Source of the DNA: Gammaproteobacteria bacterium
GTDB lineage: Bacteria > Pseudomonadota > Gammaproteobacteria > Pseudomonadales > Pseudohongiellaceae
NCBI GenBank assembly: GCA_028825335.1
Contig: JAPKAI010000003.1
Coordinates: forward strand, 1-64,000
Direction: 5' to 3'
DNA length: 64,000 nt
The notes beneath the pieces were generated by a model, which searched no databases, had not been told where the DNA came from, and was given only the letters and a program-made list of their open reading frames with translations. Position numbers and translations under genes: made by a program. How positions within the stretch are numbered: position 1 is the stretch's first letter; each line of letters starts with the position of its first letter. Shown in pieces: positions 17,319 to 25,894 of this stretch.

Positions 17319-18830
17319 ATGCACACCTTCGCGGATCCAATAAAATACGCCTCTCGAATGGCGGCCACGAAAACGGCAGTGATAGACGGTGCTGAGTCTG
17401 TAAACTTTGCCGAATTGCATCGCCGTTGCCGTCTCCTAGCTGGAGCCCTGCGAGATCTGGGATTAAAAAAGGGAGACAGAGTCGCAATCTTAGCGAACAA
17501 TGGCCAGCGGTATATTGAAACCTATATGGGCGTGCCCGCCGCTGGCTTAGTAGTTGTGCCTCTCAATACCCGTCACGCAATGGCAGAACTGAAATACGCC
17601 CTCGAAGACTCGCAGACAAGGGTACTACTCATCGACCGTGATCCGGGCGAACTAGCTGGCTATGTAGAACATGTCATCATGATTCCCGATAGCTATGACA
17701 CGATGTTAAATCAGGCGGTGGAAATAGAGCTCGGAATTAACTTAGAGGAAAGCGACCTAGCCGGCCTGTTCTATACAGGAGGTACTACCGGCAAATCCAA
17801 GGGCGTGATGCTAAGCCATCGCAATCTCATCGCGAATACGTTTCACTATCTCGCATCAGTTCCGCAGAAAGAAGATGATGTAATGCTGGTGATGGCGCCG
17901 CTGTTTCACGCAGCAGGCTCTACAGCCGTAATCGCCAATATCTGGACCCTGGGAACGCAGGTGACCCTCGCAGCATTCGATCCGAAAACTGCCTTGGACC
18001 TGATTGAAGAGCATGGGATAACAGAGAGTCTCGGGGTTCCAACGATGCTAGCGGCTATCGCAGAAGAACAGCATATACGCCCTCGAAAAACCGGCACTTT
18101 AAAAATGCTTGCACACGGTGGATCGCCGATAGCAACACAGGTCCTGCGTCGCACTCATAGCGCCTTCCCTACTGCAGAACTCGTTGAAGTTTATGGGGCA
18201 ACCGAGCTTTCCCCTCTCTGCACGGTACTCAACAATGAACAAAATCTGATCGATTCTCCACTAGCGCGATCCTGCGGCCGACCTGTGCTAGGCAATGAAA
18301 TCGACATATTAGGCCCGAATGATAGCCCTCTTTCTTCTGGAGAAATTGGCGAAGTGGTAGTACGCGGCCCCAACGTAATGCAAGGCTACTGGAACAAGCC
18401 TGAACAGACGGCAGCGGTACTTAAAGATGGCGCTTATTGGACTGGAGATCTCGGCTATATGGATGATCAGGGCTATGTCTTCTTGGTGGATCGCAGCAAA
18501 GACATGATCGTTACCGGCGGAGAAAATGTGTACTGTACTGAAGTTGAAGAAGCCCTTTACCAATACCCAGCCATTCTCGAAGCGGCGGTATTTGGCGTTC
18601 CAGATGATAAGTGGGGAGAAGCTGTCTGGGCGGTAATCGTACCGCGAGAAGGAAACGAAATAGAACCGGCAGAGGTAATTGAGTTCTGTCGCGAACGGGT
18701 GGCTGGATACAAGGTTCCCAAAGGAATCGATGTGCAGCTCGAACCACTACCCAAGTCAGGGCCGGGAAAAGTTCTTAAGAGAGAACTCAGAGCACCCTAC
18801 TGGGAAGGTCAAGAGCGCTCCGTTAACTAA
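17319..18830 (+). CDS. acyl-CoA synthetase (AMP-binding, class I)
   Basis: Activates a carboxylic acid to its acyl-CoA through an acyl-adenylate. 503 residues. P-loop-like motif YTGGTTGKSKGVMLSH (about 152-167), the YWTGDLGYMDDQGYVF motif, the hinge DRSKDMIVTGGENVY and the C-terminal catalytic Lys in GPGKVLKRELR are all intact. It begins 18 bases after the PQQ dehydrogenase. In this context it would take the acid formed by periplasmic oxidation into CoA metabolism; chain length is unknown. Confidence 0.92.
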   Translation: MHTFADPIKYASRMAATKTAVIDGAESVNFAELHRRCRLLAGALRDLGLKKGDRVAILANNGQRYIETYMGVPAAGLVVVPLNTRHAMAELKYALEDSQTRVLLIDRDPGELAGYVEHVIMIPDSYDTMLNQAVEIELGINLEESDLAGLFYTGGTTGKSKGVMLSHRNLIANTFHYLASVPQKEDDVMLVMAPLFHAAGSTAVIANIWTLGTQVTLAAFDPKTALDLIEEHGITESLGVPTMLAAIAEEQHIRPRKTGTLKMLAHGGSPIATQVLRRTHSAFPTAELVEVYGATELSPLCTVLNNEQNLIDSPLARSCGRPVLGNEIDILGPNDSPLSSGEIGEVVVRGPNVMQGYWNKPEQTAAVLKDGAYWTGDLGYMDDQGYVFLVDRSKDMIVTGGENVYCTEVEEALYQYPAILEAAVFGVPDDKWGEAVWAVIVPREGNEIEPAEVIEFCRERVAGYKVPKGIDVQLEPLPKSGPGKVLKRELRAPYWEGQERSVN

Positions 18831-19120
18831 CAATCCAAATAAGGCGCAACCTCTGCCGCTCTATTGCGCTTTCTATAAGCAATTGCCCGTCCAATTAGGT
18901 AAGAAAGCAGCCCACCGCGATTCCCGTCACTATTGCCTCTGTAATCACCCCACCAAACATTTCAGGGTAAACAAAGAAACCTGCAACCGCCGTAAACGAG
19001 CCTAGAACCAATGATACGGTCCAAGGTTTAGCAGTCTTATCAAGCCATAAGGCTATTGTTGCTAATACGCCGGCAACAATCCCTCATCAGCGACGCCACT
19101 AACCAGTGACTCAGCCCTAA
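18827..19120 (-). pseudogene. remnant of a small membrane protein gene
   Basis: The minus strand reads HWLVASLM, then after a shift IVAGVLATIALWLDKTAKPW, then VSLVLGSFTAVAGFFVYPEM and VITEAIVTGIAVGCFL, a coherent three-helix membrane protein, before a stop. A shift of one base there restores IGRAIAYRKRNRAAEVAP up to a stop at 18827-18829. Two frameshifts and no intact start. The family is unknown to me. It converges on and just overlaps the acyl-CoA synthetase stop codon. Confidence 0.55.
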
Positions 19121-19140
19121 CAGAAGTATGTTTCACTGAA

Positions 19141-19463
19141 CCATAGTGAACAAACTAGCCGCGTCGCCTCAGAAATGTTATCCACATAGGGTTTGATTTG
19201 TTGAACACTCGTAGTCGGGTCGCTAATCTTCTCTGTTTTAGGTTCCGCATCAGATTAGGTGAGTAAATTTCGTCATAGTATGTTGCTCAATAGATATGTA
19301 GCTCCTCTTTGATTCTTTGTACAGGCCCAATAACGGCTTCTTTATATTGCAATTGTTACTCACAGCAAACCGTTGTCTCTATATCTTTTAACTGATCACA
19401 ATCAACTTTTGAGGTATCCATCTAGTCTCTCCCTCGCACGCGGCGCTCGACTGCCTGTATCGA
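19141..19463. other. intergenic region without visible gene
   Basis: About 320 A+T-rich bases. Short open stretches on both strands, none with a ribosome site or recognisable product. No strong terminator hairpin seen. Possibly decayed sequence continuous with the neighbouring membrane-protein remnant. Confidence 0.4.
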
Positions 19464-20333
19464 CTAATAGTACGGTGCAATCAACTCCTCACTTATCTGC
19501 CACAAGCGCTTTGCATCTGCATCAGTAGCAAATTTTGCAGTCTCTGCGCGCTTGCCCTCGTAGAAGTAATGTCCCTCTGGCCCCTTACTCGCGCGATCTT
19601 CCGAGCTCGCTAGCCAAATCAAGGTAGATGATCCCTCCACGACACTTTTCATGAAGGGATACAAGATTAGTCCCAGCAGTCGCGCTAGCGCGCCTCCCTT
19701 CTTCCATATCGGCGTCCTAACCGCACCTGGATGGAAAGAGCTGGCAACCACATTATCGCCAACGAGACGAAGCTGCAATTCTCGTGCGGTCAATAGGTTC
19801 ATCAGTTTCGAACGCCCGTAGGCCTTCAAAGTGCTGTAGCCTTCCTTGAGCCCTAGATCATCGAAATCTAAGGCGCTATTGAAATGCCCATAAGAACTAG
19901 TAAAAACAATTCGCGCTAGGTCTTCACCCGCCCCATTCAGAATTGCCGGCAATAATTTCTTAGTAAGCAAGAAACTACTCAAATGATTACTCACGAATGT
20001 GGTTTCAAAGCCTTCTTTGGTAACCATCCTGCTGCCGTTCGCACCCCCAGCGTTATTGCACAGCACATCAATCTTAGGAATATCTCGAAGCAAATTATCC
20101 GCCATCAAGCTAACGCTCGCCAATGAGCTGAAATCCGCCAGATAGAGACTAATATTCTCATTGCCCGTGGTCGCAATTATCTGAGCAACCGCTTCGCGTC
20201 CCCTTTGTTCGTTTCGGCAGACCAGCGCCACATTCGCTCCCAACTGCGCAAAGCGCCGTGCCGAAAAAAGGCCTATCCCGCTGTTCGCTCCCGTTACTAC
20301 ATAATTTTTCCCGCTTAACGCTGCTTGGCTCAT
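19464..20333 (-). CDS. short-chain dehydrogenase/reductase (retinol dehydrogenase-like)
   Basis: 289-residue Rossmann oxidoreductase. Cofactor loop TGANSGIG (15-22), NNAGG at about 91-95, catalytic Tyr and Lys in YGRSK (about 171-175) preceded by the Ser in FTSSYG. The arrangement and the long C-terminal part resemble WWOX/retinol dehydrogenase-type SDRs. The conserved Arg of NRxR after the cofactor loop (CRNEQRGRE) favours NADP. Substrate unknown. Single gene, transcribed away from the AhpD-like gene. Confidence 0.88.
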   Translation of the reverse strand: MSQAALSGKNYVVTGANSGIGLFSARRFAQLGANVALVCRNEQRGREAVAQIIATTGNENISLYLADFSSLASVSLMADNLLRDIPKIDVLCNNAGGANGSRMVTKEGFETTFVSNHLSSFLLTKKLLPAILNGAGEDLARIVFTSSYGHFNSALDFDDLGLKEGYSTLKAYGRSKLMNLLTARELQLRLVGDNVVASSFHPGAVRTPIWKKGGALARLLGLILYPFMKSVVEGSSTLIWLASSEDRASKGPEGHYFYEGKRAETAKFATDADAKRLWQISEELIAPYY

Positions 20334-20569
20334 CTACGCTTCTCTATTTCCCGCTAGTTTAAGGTTTTCGAATACTACACTGAAATCGGTCTCACCTACC
20401 CGATTTTGAATTTTCCCAGAACTTGAGATTCACGGTGATCTCCTCGTGAACGGCACTGCTGCTTATACAGCGCGGCTAGTCATTTTCCAATAAGCAGCGG
20501 AATCTTGTACTATTGCACGACACTACGAGGCGATTTCGCAGCTGAGTAAAAACTTCCGAGCCCCATCCT

Positions 20570-21151
20570 ATGAGCAACACAGCAATAAGTAGATTTAAAG
20601 TCCCTGAACTCGATGAATTACCTGAGGATATAAGGCAGCGCATCCTAGCCGTCCAAGAGAAAGCTGGCTTCATTCCGAACATTTTTCTCGCCCTAGCTCA
20701 CAGGCCCAGTGAGTTTCGCGCATTCTTCAGTTACCACGACGCGCTCATGGAGAAATCAGAAGGCCTCACCAAGGCTGAACGCGAAATGATCGTGGTGGCA
20801 ACCTCTGGAATCAATCAGTGTATCTACTGTGTCATTGCACACGGGGCTATCCTGCGCATTCGTGAGAAGAACCCACTTATCGCCGATCAGGTTGCAACTA
20901 ACTATAGAAAAGCTGATATAACGGCGAAGCAAAGCATGATGCTGGATTTTGCTGTCAAAATATCACAGCAGGCCAATGAAATCGGCGAATCTGATATACA
21001 GACCTTGCGCGATAATGGGTTCGCCATGGAGGAAATCTGGGACATTGGCTCTATCGCAGCCCTATTTGCTCTGTCGAACCGGCTCGCCAATATGGCTGAC
21101 ATCAAACCAAATCCCGAGTTCTACAACATGGCTAGGAGTGAAATCGACTAG
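20570..21151 (+). CDS. carboxymuconolactone decarboxylase-like (AhpD-like) peroxidase-related protein
   Basis: 193 residues of the AhpD-like fold. The redox motif CIYCVIAHG (about residue 84) has the two cysteines and following His used by AhpD in alkylhydroperoxide reduction, so thiol peroxidase or disulfide reductase chemistry is likely. The length and N-terminus (PGFIPNIFLALAHRP) match the peroxidase-related TIGR01926 group. No lipoyl or AhpC partner gene is nearby. Confidence 0.87.
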   Translation: MSNTAISRFKVPELDELPEDIRQRILAVQEKAGFIPNIFLALAHRPSEFRAFFSYHDALMEKSEGLTKAEREMIVVATSGINQCIYCVIAHGAILRIREKNPLIADQVATNYRKADITAKQSMMLDFAVKISQQANEIGESDIQTLRDNGFAMEEIWDIGSIAALFALSNRLANMADIKPNPEFYNMARSEID

Positions 21152-21374
21152 GAATCAGTAACTAGGTACTCAAGTTGCTCAATTGATCCTAGTTTATCCC
21201 CATGTTTGTCTTCCCCTGATACCTTGCTGATTGTAATCTTCTAAAGCTAAGCACTGACAACTGGGCTCGTGGATAATTAAATAGAAATAGAATATTGCCT
21301 ACACGCAATTAGGACGTCGCGGGGATAATATTAAAGGTATCCGGTACTGAGCAGTAGCGACGACAAATTAACCG

Positions 21375-21866
21375 CTAAGTCGGCGACCTCTTACGCACTA
21401 GCATTCTCTGTTCGCCGCTCATCACCAACTGTCGATGTTGATTGTGCACTGTACTGCTCAAGACAATCACGCCGGTTGTCTTCCCAGGAATCAGCTCGCT
21501 TATTTCTAGTGCAGGATAAACTGTATCTCCACAATATACTGGCCCTAGAAATTTCGAACTCTGTTCTATCAGCCCTATCAAACTTTCCTCGAGAATGTGC
21601 GGCAGCATGCCCGCTCCCGGAGCTGTCTGTATCGCCACCTGAAATCCATGAGCCAGCATATGCGGATGGCCCTTTTTCCGACAGTATTCCACATCATAAT
21701 GTATTGGGTGGTTGTCTCCTGAGGCAAGTTGAAATGCTGCAAAGTTTGCGTCGCCAAGAGTCCTCGACGGAATAACGAAACGCTGACCTACACTCATGTC
21801 CTCGAAGTAGCTCGAATCGGCCAACGTATGCAGCGCAGGGTCAAAATCTGGGTCGATATCTCTCAT
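21375..21866 (-). CDS. MaoC-like hotdog dehydratase
   Basis: 163 residues from the ATG at 21866, which has GAAGGAG upstream; the tracked start at 21959 adds an unconserved tail. Hotdog fold of (R)-specific enoyl-CoA hydratases, with the family motif FQLASGDNHPIHYD carrying the catalytic Asp and His, and the segment HMLAHGFQ. Probably acts on an enoyl-CoA or related thioester. Stands alone between two intergenic gaps. Confidence 0.85.
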   Translation of the reverse strand: MRDIDPDFDPALHTLADSSYFEDMSVGQRFVIPSRTLGDANFAAFQLASGDNHPIHYDVEYCRKKGHPHMLAHGFQVAIQTAPGAGMLPHILEESLIGLIEQSSKFLGPVYCGDTVYPALEISELIPGKTTGVIVLSSTVHNQHRQLVMSGEQRMLVRKRSPT

Positions 21867-22003
21867 GCTTAAATCACTCTCCTTCAATTTTATAAATTCT
21901 GCATCAATCGGCCCCAGTCGCGAGGATAGCTGCCTGGAAACTATTATCCAATGGAGCAAATAATGATAGGCTCCAAGCAGTTAATAATAGAAGCCAATTT
22001 ACC

Positions 22004-23359
22004 ATGAATTATTCGAAAATCACCGGCGCCTTATGCGCCTCAGCTTTATTGTCACTAGGACTTGCATCAAGCAACCTCTTTGCTGACGATTTGAATGAGA
22101 AAGTTCTCACCTTACGAGAGCGGGCCACCGTCGAAAACCGGATTCTCGAGGAACGTTTAGACGCTCTAGTACCGCAGCTAATGCAGCGAGAAGACATAGA
22201 TGCATGGGTACTGATTGCCAGAGAATACAATGAAGATCCCGTTCTAAAGACTATGCTGCCAGCAACTTGGCTCAATGCGCGCAGACGAACAGTACTCATG
22301 TTTATCGATCATGGTGACTCGCGCGGAGTCGAGCGATTCGCGATCGCACGTTACGCCGTTGGCGAACTATTTCCTGGAGCATGGAATCCTGAGGAACAGC
22401 CAGATCAGTATCAACGTATCGCAGAGCTTCTGACCGAGTTTAATCCAAGCAAGATAGCTTTGAACTTTTCAGACACCTATGCGCTCGCCGATGGCCTTAC
22501 CTATTCAGAACAGAAGGACTTCAGTGCGGCACTTTCTAGCGGATTGCAGGGCAGAATCGTATCTGCCGAAAATCTGGCGGTAGGCTGGCTGGAAACGCGA
22601 ACAACGTCTGAGATGGAAGTATACAAAGATGTAATGACTATCGCGCACGAGATAATAGCAGAAGGTTTTACAGCAGCTGTTGTTAAGCCCGGCGAGACCA
22701 CTATTGACGACCTTGCCTGGTGGTACCGTCAACGAGTGAGCAATCTAGGCTTAGATACTTGGTTTCATACAGGAATCGAATTGATGCGATCGGATGCATC
22801 ACAACTAGCTATCGGTGACGATCCGGATAGCAAAAATATCTTTCACAAAGGAGACCTGATTCACATCGACTTCGGTATCAGTTACCTAAACTTGCAGACA
22901 GACACACAGCAGAACGCCTATATTTTGAAGGACAACGAAACTACTGCACCAGACTATCTTGTTGAGGCTTTGCATAAAGGTAATGAACTGCAAGACATTC
23001 TAACCGACAACTTTCAAGTCGGCCGTACCGGCAACGAGATACTGCAGCGCACCCGAGAACAAGCGATAAGCGCTGGCATAGAGCCCATTATCTATACGCA
23101 TCCGATCGGCCTGCATGGTCACGCGGCAGGCACCACTATCGGCATGTGGGACAAACAGGGGGGCGTACCGGGCTCCGGAGACTACGCCATGAACCCCAAT
23201 ACTGCATATTCCATCGAATTGACGGCGCTCGTCGACGTGAAGGAATGGAGCAGTGCCCCTCTATCGGTAAAACTTGAGGAAGACGGATTTTATGACGGTT
23301 CAAAATTCGCGTATATTCAACCCAGACAGACTGAATACCATATTATTCAAGCAGACTGA
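22004..23359 (+). CDS. secreted M24 family metallopeptidase (Xaa-Pro aminopeptidase-like)
   Basis: 451 residues with a signal peptide ending near LFADD, so a periplasmic or outer-surface enzyme. The C-terminal pita-bread domain has the metal ligands in order: Asp in HIDFG, Asp in QTDTQQ, His in GLHGHAAG, Glu in YSIELTAL, and the last acidic residue probably in the LEEDGFYDG segment. The N-terminal half is the creatinase-type domain. Likely cleaves N-terminal residues before proline or a related dipeptide. Confidence 0.88.
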   Translation: MNYSKITGALCASALLSLGLASSNLFADDLNEKVLTLRERATVENRILEERLDALVPQLMQREDIDAWVLIAREYNEDPVLKTMLPATWLNARRRTVLMFIDHGDSRGVERFAIARYAVGELFPGAWNPEEQPDQYQRIAELLTEFNPSKIALNFSDTYALADGLTYSEQKDFSAALSSGLQGRIVSAENLAVGWLETRTTSEMEVYKDVMTIAHEIIAEGFTAAVVKPGETTIDDLAWWYRQRVSNLGLDTWFHTGIELMRSDASQLAIGDDPDSKNIFHKGDLIHIDFGISYLNLQTDTQQNAYILKDNETTAPDYLVEALHKGNELQDILTDNFQVGRTGNEILQRTREQAISAGIEPIIYTHPIGLHGHAAGTTIGMWDKQGGVPGSGDYAMNPNTAYSIELTALVDVKEWSSAPLSVKLEEDGFYDGSKFAYIQPRQTEYHIIQAD

Positions 23360-23381
23360 CCAATAACAACAGGACAACGCT

Positions 23382-23495
23382 CTGCCTCTTGATATTACGT
23401 TTACCCTCAGCGATAGAGACCTGAAAAGGTTCAAGACCATCGTAGTTAAAGCCAGATCCACTGCGTCGCTTAGAGAGAGATACCTCTCTACATAA
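23382..23495 (+). pseudogene. N-terminal remnant of a DUF1232/YkvA-like gene, copy 1
   Basis: The reading PLDITFTLSDRDLKRFKTIV runs in frame to TAA 23493 and matches the N-terminus I know from DUF1232-type proteins, normally about 130 residues. The expected ATG is CTG here, and the DUF1232 membrane part is missing. A second remnant of the same N-terminus is at 31588. Relic, not a working gene. Confidence 0.55.
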
Positions 23496-23524
23496 TCGCC
23501 AGTGTTACCACCAGCCTAATCGCA

Positions 23525-24384
23525 AGAAAGCAAGATTTTGCTTCACGCATGACCGTCGCGCTAATTGCCAAGGCTGCTCAGTCCGGTTCTGAACTGTCGG
23601 CTCTAGGCATGTTCGAGCAGTGCTATTACTCTCGACTGGGATTCGGAACTGGCCCTACGAACATCGCGTACCGTACGACCCTTCCCAGCTTGTCGTCTCC
23701 ACCAAAGCAAGAATACCCCAGCGATTGACCCTGTGATGACTACAAAGACGTTCATTTCGCGCTAATCAATCGTTGGCCAAGACATGGCGGCGTCAAAGTG
23801 TTCGCAGCAGAGCTTGCGCACGCTGATATGGGATGGACCGAAGATGATTCGCCTTAGTTATCGGAGCACCAAGGGATAACTAACATATTTTATATGGGGA
23901 GAGAATAAGGGTGAACACGGCCCTTTGACTATCAATGCCCTAGCCTATCAAAACATCAAACAACTATTAGAACTCTTAGCAATGTTAAAAAGCCTGGGAT
24001 ATCAAGTATATTCTGTGTCTCTTTTGGAACCCAGCCATCTACAGGCGCAAGGCCTAATCAACTCGCCGTTTCGTCGTCAGGCAACCATCCAGGGAAGCGA
24101 GCTTGAGGAAGAAAACTATGCCGAAGCGTTCTCGCAGATTCGAATAAATAACTTCGAATCGGTGTTGCAAAAACCCCCTTCTAGGCAGACCTGAACTGCC
24201 TTTCAATCTAGAACTTACCGACCCTATCAGCCACTACCTAATCGAAGAGTCTGCGTGGCAGGGAGTAAGCGGAGATTACACGATCACGCTGGGTGAAAAT
24301 TTCAGCGCGGCCTCTGGGTGCCGGCCTGGCCTACCCTGTCGAAAACCGGTTGGGAGCTTTAAAGACGGATCGATTACTTCCTGA
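23525..24384 (+). pseudogene. decayed GNAT acetyltransferase gene
   Basis: Pieces of one long GNAT-type acetyltransferase in shifting frames: QDFASRMTVALIAKAAQSG and SALGMFEQCYYSRLGFGTGP; then PYDPSQLVVSTKARIPQRL; then DDYKDVHFALINRW and GGVKVFAAELAHADMGW; then GENKGEHGPLTINALAYQNI, which contains the tracked ORF 23925-24194; finally NLELTDPISHYLIEESAWQG to a stop at 24382. At least four frameshifts and several stops. The C-terminal half resembles the sterol-carrier-like tail of Eis-type proteins. The N-terminal acetyl-CoA site is mostly gone. Confidence 0.8.
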
Positions 24385-24389
24385 AAAGC

Positions 24390-25823
24390 TTATTGCATGA
24401 AGTCAGCTGCCAAACCTGCTCGGTCCAAAATTTTCCCATTCAAAAAGACCGAAGAGATCGAACGAGTATTCCGAATATCATTTAAGGGGTTTTCATCCAG
24501 CACTACCAAATCAGCGCTATATCCAGGCTGCAAGAGACCCAAGTCGTCTAAACCCAATCTCTGTGCGGGCTTACTGGTAGCCGCTACAATTGCCTGCATG
24601 GGAGTCATACCCAGGCGTACAAATATTTCCAATTCACGATGACCCGTGTAGCCAAAGAAATGATCAGGTACCGCACCCGCATCCGTTCCTAATACGATAT
24701 CAACATTAGCATCTAACAAGTGTCTAAAGCTGGTACGCAGTTCCGTTTCGCGGGTTTCTTCTCTATTTGCTTTGAGCAATCTCTGACCGCTTTCACCCAA
24801 TCGAGCAGCCACAGATGCCGGCAACGAAGCGCGAAGAAACTCATCGACTCCAATTGCCTCGCGCCGCAACTCTCCCAAACCCATATTCGGAACAACAAAG
24901 GCATTTGCCGCAGTCAACTGCTGTGCAATCTCCCGGCCAAGGCCTGCACCGATTCTGCCGTGCAGGAATCCACTGACGCCGGCTTCCAACAAGTCGGGCA
25001 TATCTTCAGCGTATTGCTGGTGAACATAAATTTCGATGCCATTCTCAGCAGCTTCATCGGCGATTGCGCGATACAACTGCGGCGCTAATTTCTGCTGACT
25101 ACCTCCGCGATCATCTACCCAAATCTTAATAACGGAAATATTCTTCGCCGCAATTTCGCGAACCGAATCGATAGCCTGCTTTACGCTATCCACCCCGTAA
25201 AGGATGCGTTGACCAGTTTTTTTCTCGAGTGCAACTGCTTGTGTCAGGAACTGATCATTCGGCCCCTGCCCCGGCGGTGCCATACCTGCAGCGAAGAGAA
25301 AACGAGCGCTAGGAAACTCACCTGCTAACTGAGCCTGTTGCACCTGATAAGCTAGCGCATCGGGATCGCTACCCGCTGAGAATACCGCCGAGAATCCGTA
25401 ATAAGCATAACGCTGAAGGTGATCGATGAGGTTTTCACGACTGTAGTTTTCGGCACCCCAACTAGTGTGACCCTCGTAGCCCAAGTGCGCGTGAGTATCT
25501 ATCAAGGCTGGAATAATTGTTTTGCCGCTCAGATCGATCACCTCAACGCTTAAATCAGACTCGATTTCCGATCGCAACCCGACAGCAGTGATACGGCCGT
25601 CCTCGATCAACAATGCCCCTGACTCCAATACACTTCCATCACCGACAATCACCCTTACGTTGTCCAGCAAGTAACGTTCTGCCTCGACTTGCTGCCCGTA
25701 AACCAGTTGGGGAAGAGCTAGAATGAGGCCTACCATCTGCATAAGAACAGCGATCGCAGGCCAGAATAGCCTTACTGTGCAATTTTGCTCTAGGGGCCTT
25801 CCAAATGACTGCTCTATAGGCAT
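24390..25823 (-). CDS. secreted amidohydrolase (imidazolonepropionase-like)
   Basis: 477 residues with an N-terminal hydrophobic signal (about 20-43). Metal-dependent TIM-barrel hydrolase: DTHAHLG carries the first two His ligands, VHQQY and GFLHGRIG supply further His, and LGTDAGAVPDHF the catalytic Asp. The metal-bridging Lys is probably the one in SVIKIWVDD. The family hydrolyses amide or ester bonds in cyclic compounds and peptides; substrate unknown. Divergent from the FO synthase gene, sharing a 71-base upstream region. Confidence 0.87.
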   Translation of the reverse strand: MPIEQSFGRPLEQNCTVRLFWPAIAVLMQMVGLILALPQLVYGQQVEAERYLLDNVRVIVGDGSVLESGALLIEDGRITAVGLRSEIESDLSVEVIDLSGKTIIPALIDTHAHLGYEGHTSWGAENYSRENLIDHLQRYAYYGFSAVFSAGSDPDALAYQVQQAQLAGEFPSARFLFAAGMAPPGQGPNDQFLTQAVALEKKTGQRILYGVDSVKQAIDSVREIAAKNISVIKIWVDDRGGSQQKLAPQLYRAIADEAAENGIEIYVHQQYAEDMPDLLEAGVSGFLHGRIGAGLGREIAQQLTAANAFVVPNMGLGELRREAIGVDEFLRASLPASVAARLGESGQRLLKANREETRETELRTSFRHLLDANVDIVLGTDAGAVPDHFFGYTGHRELEIFVRLGMTPMQAIVAATSKPAQRLGLDDLGLLQPGYSADLVVLDENPLNDIRNTRSISSVFLNGKILDRAGLAADFMQ

Positions 25824-25894
25824 TTTCTTGCTCTCTTTTTAGCTCTGGGACTGGTAATCTAGCATCTTTCACTAATTTAGGAATAGGCGCTCTT

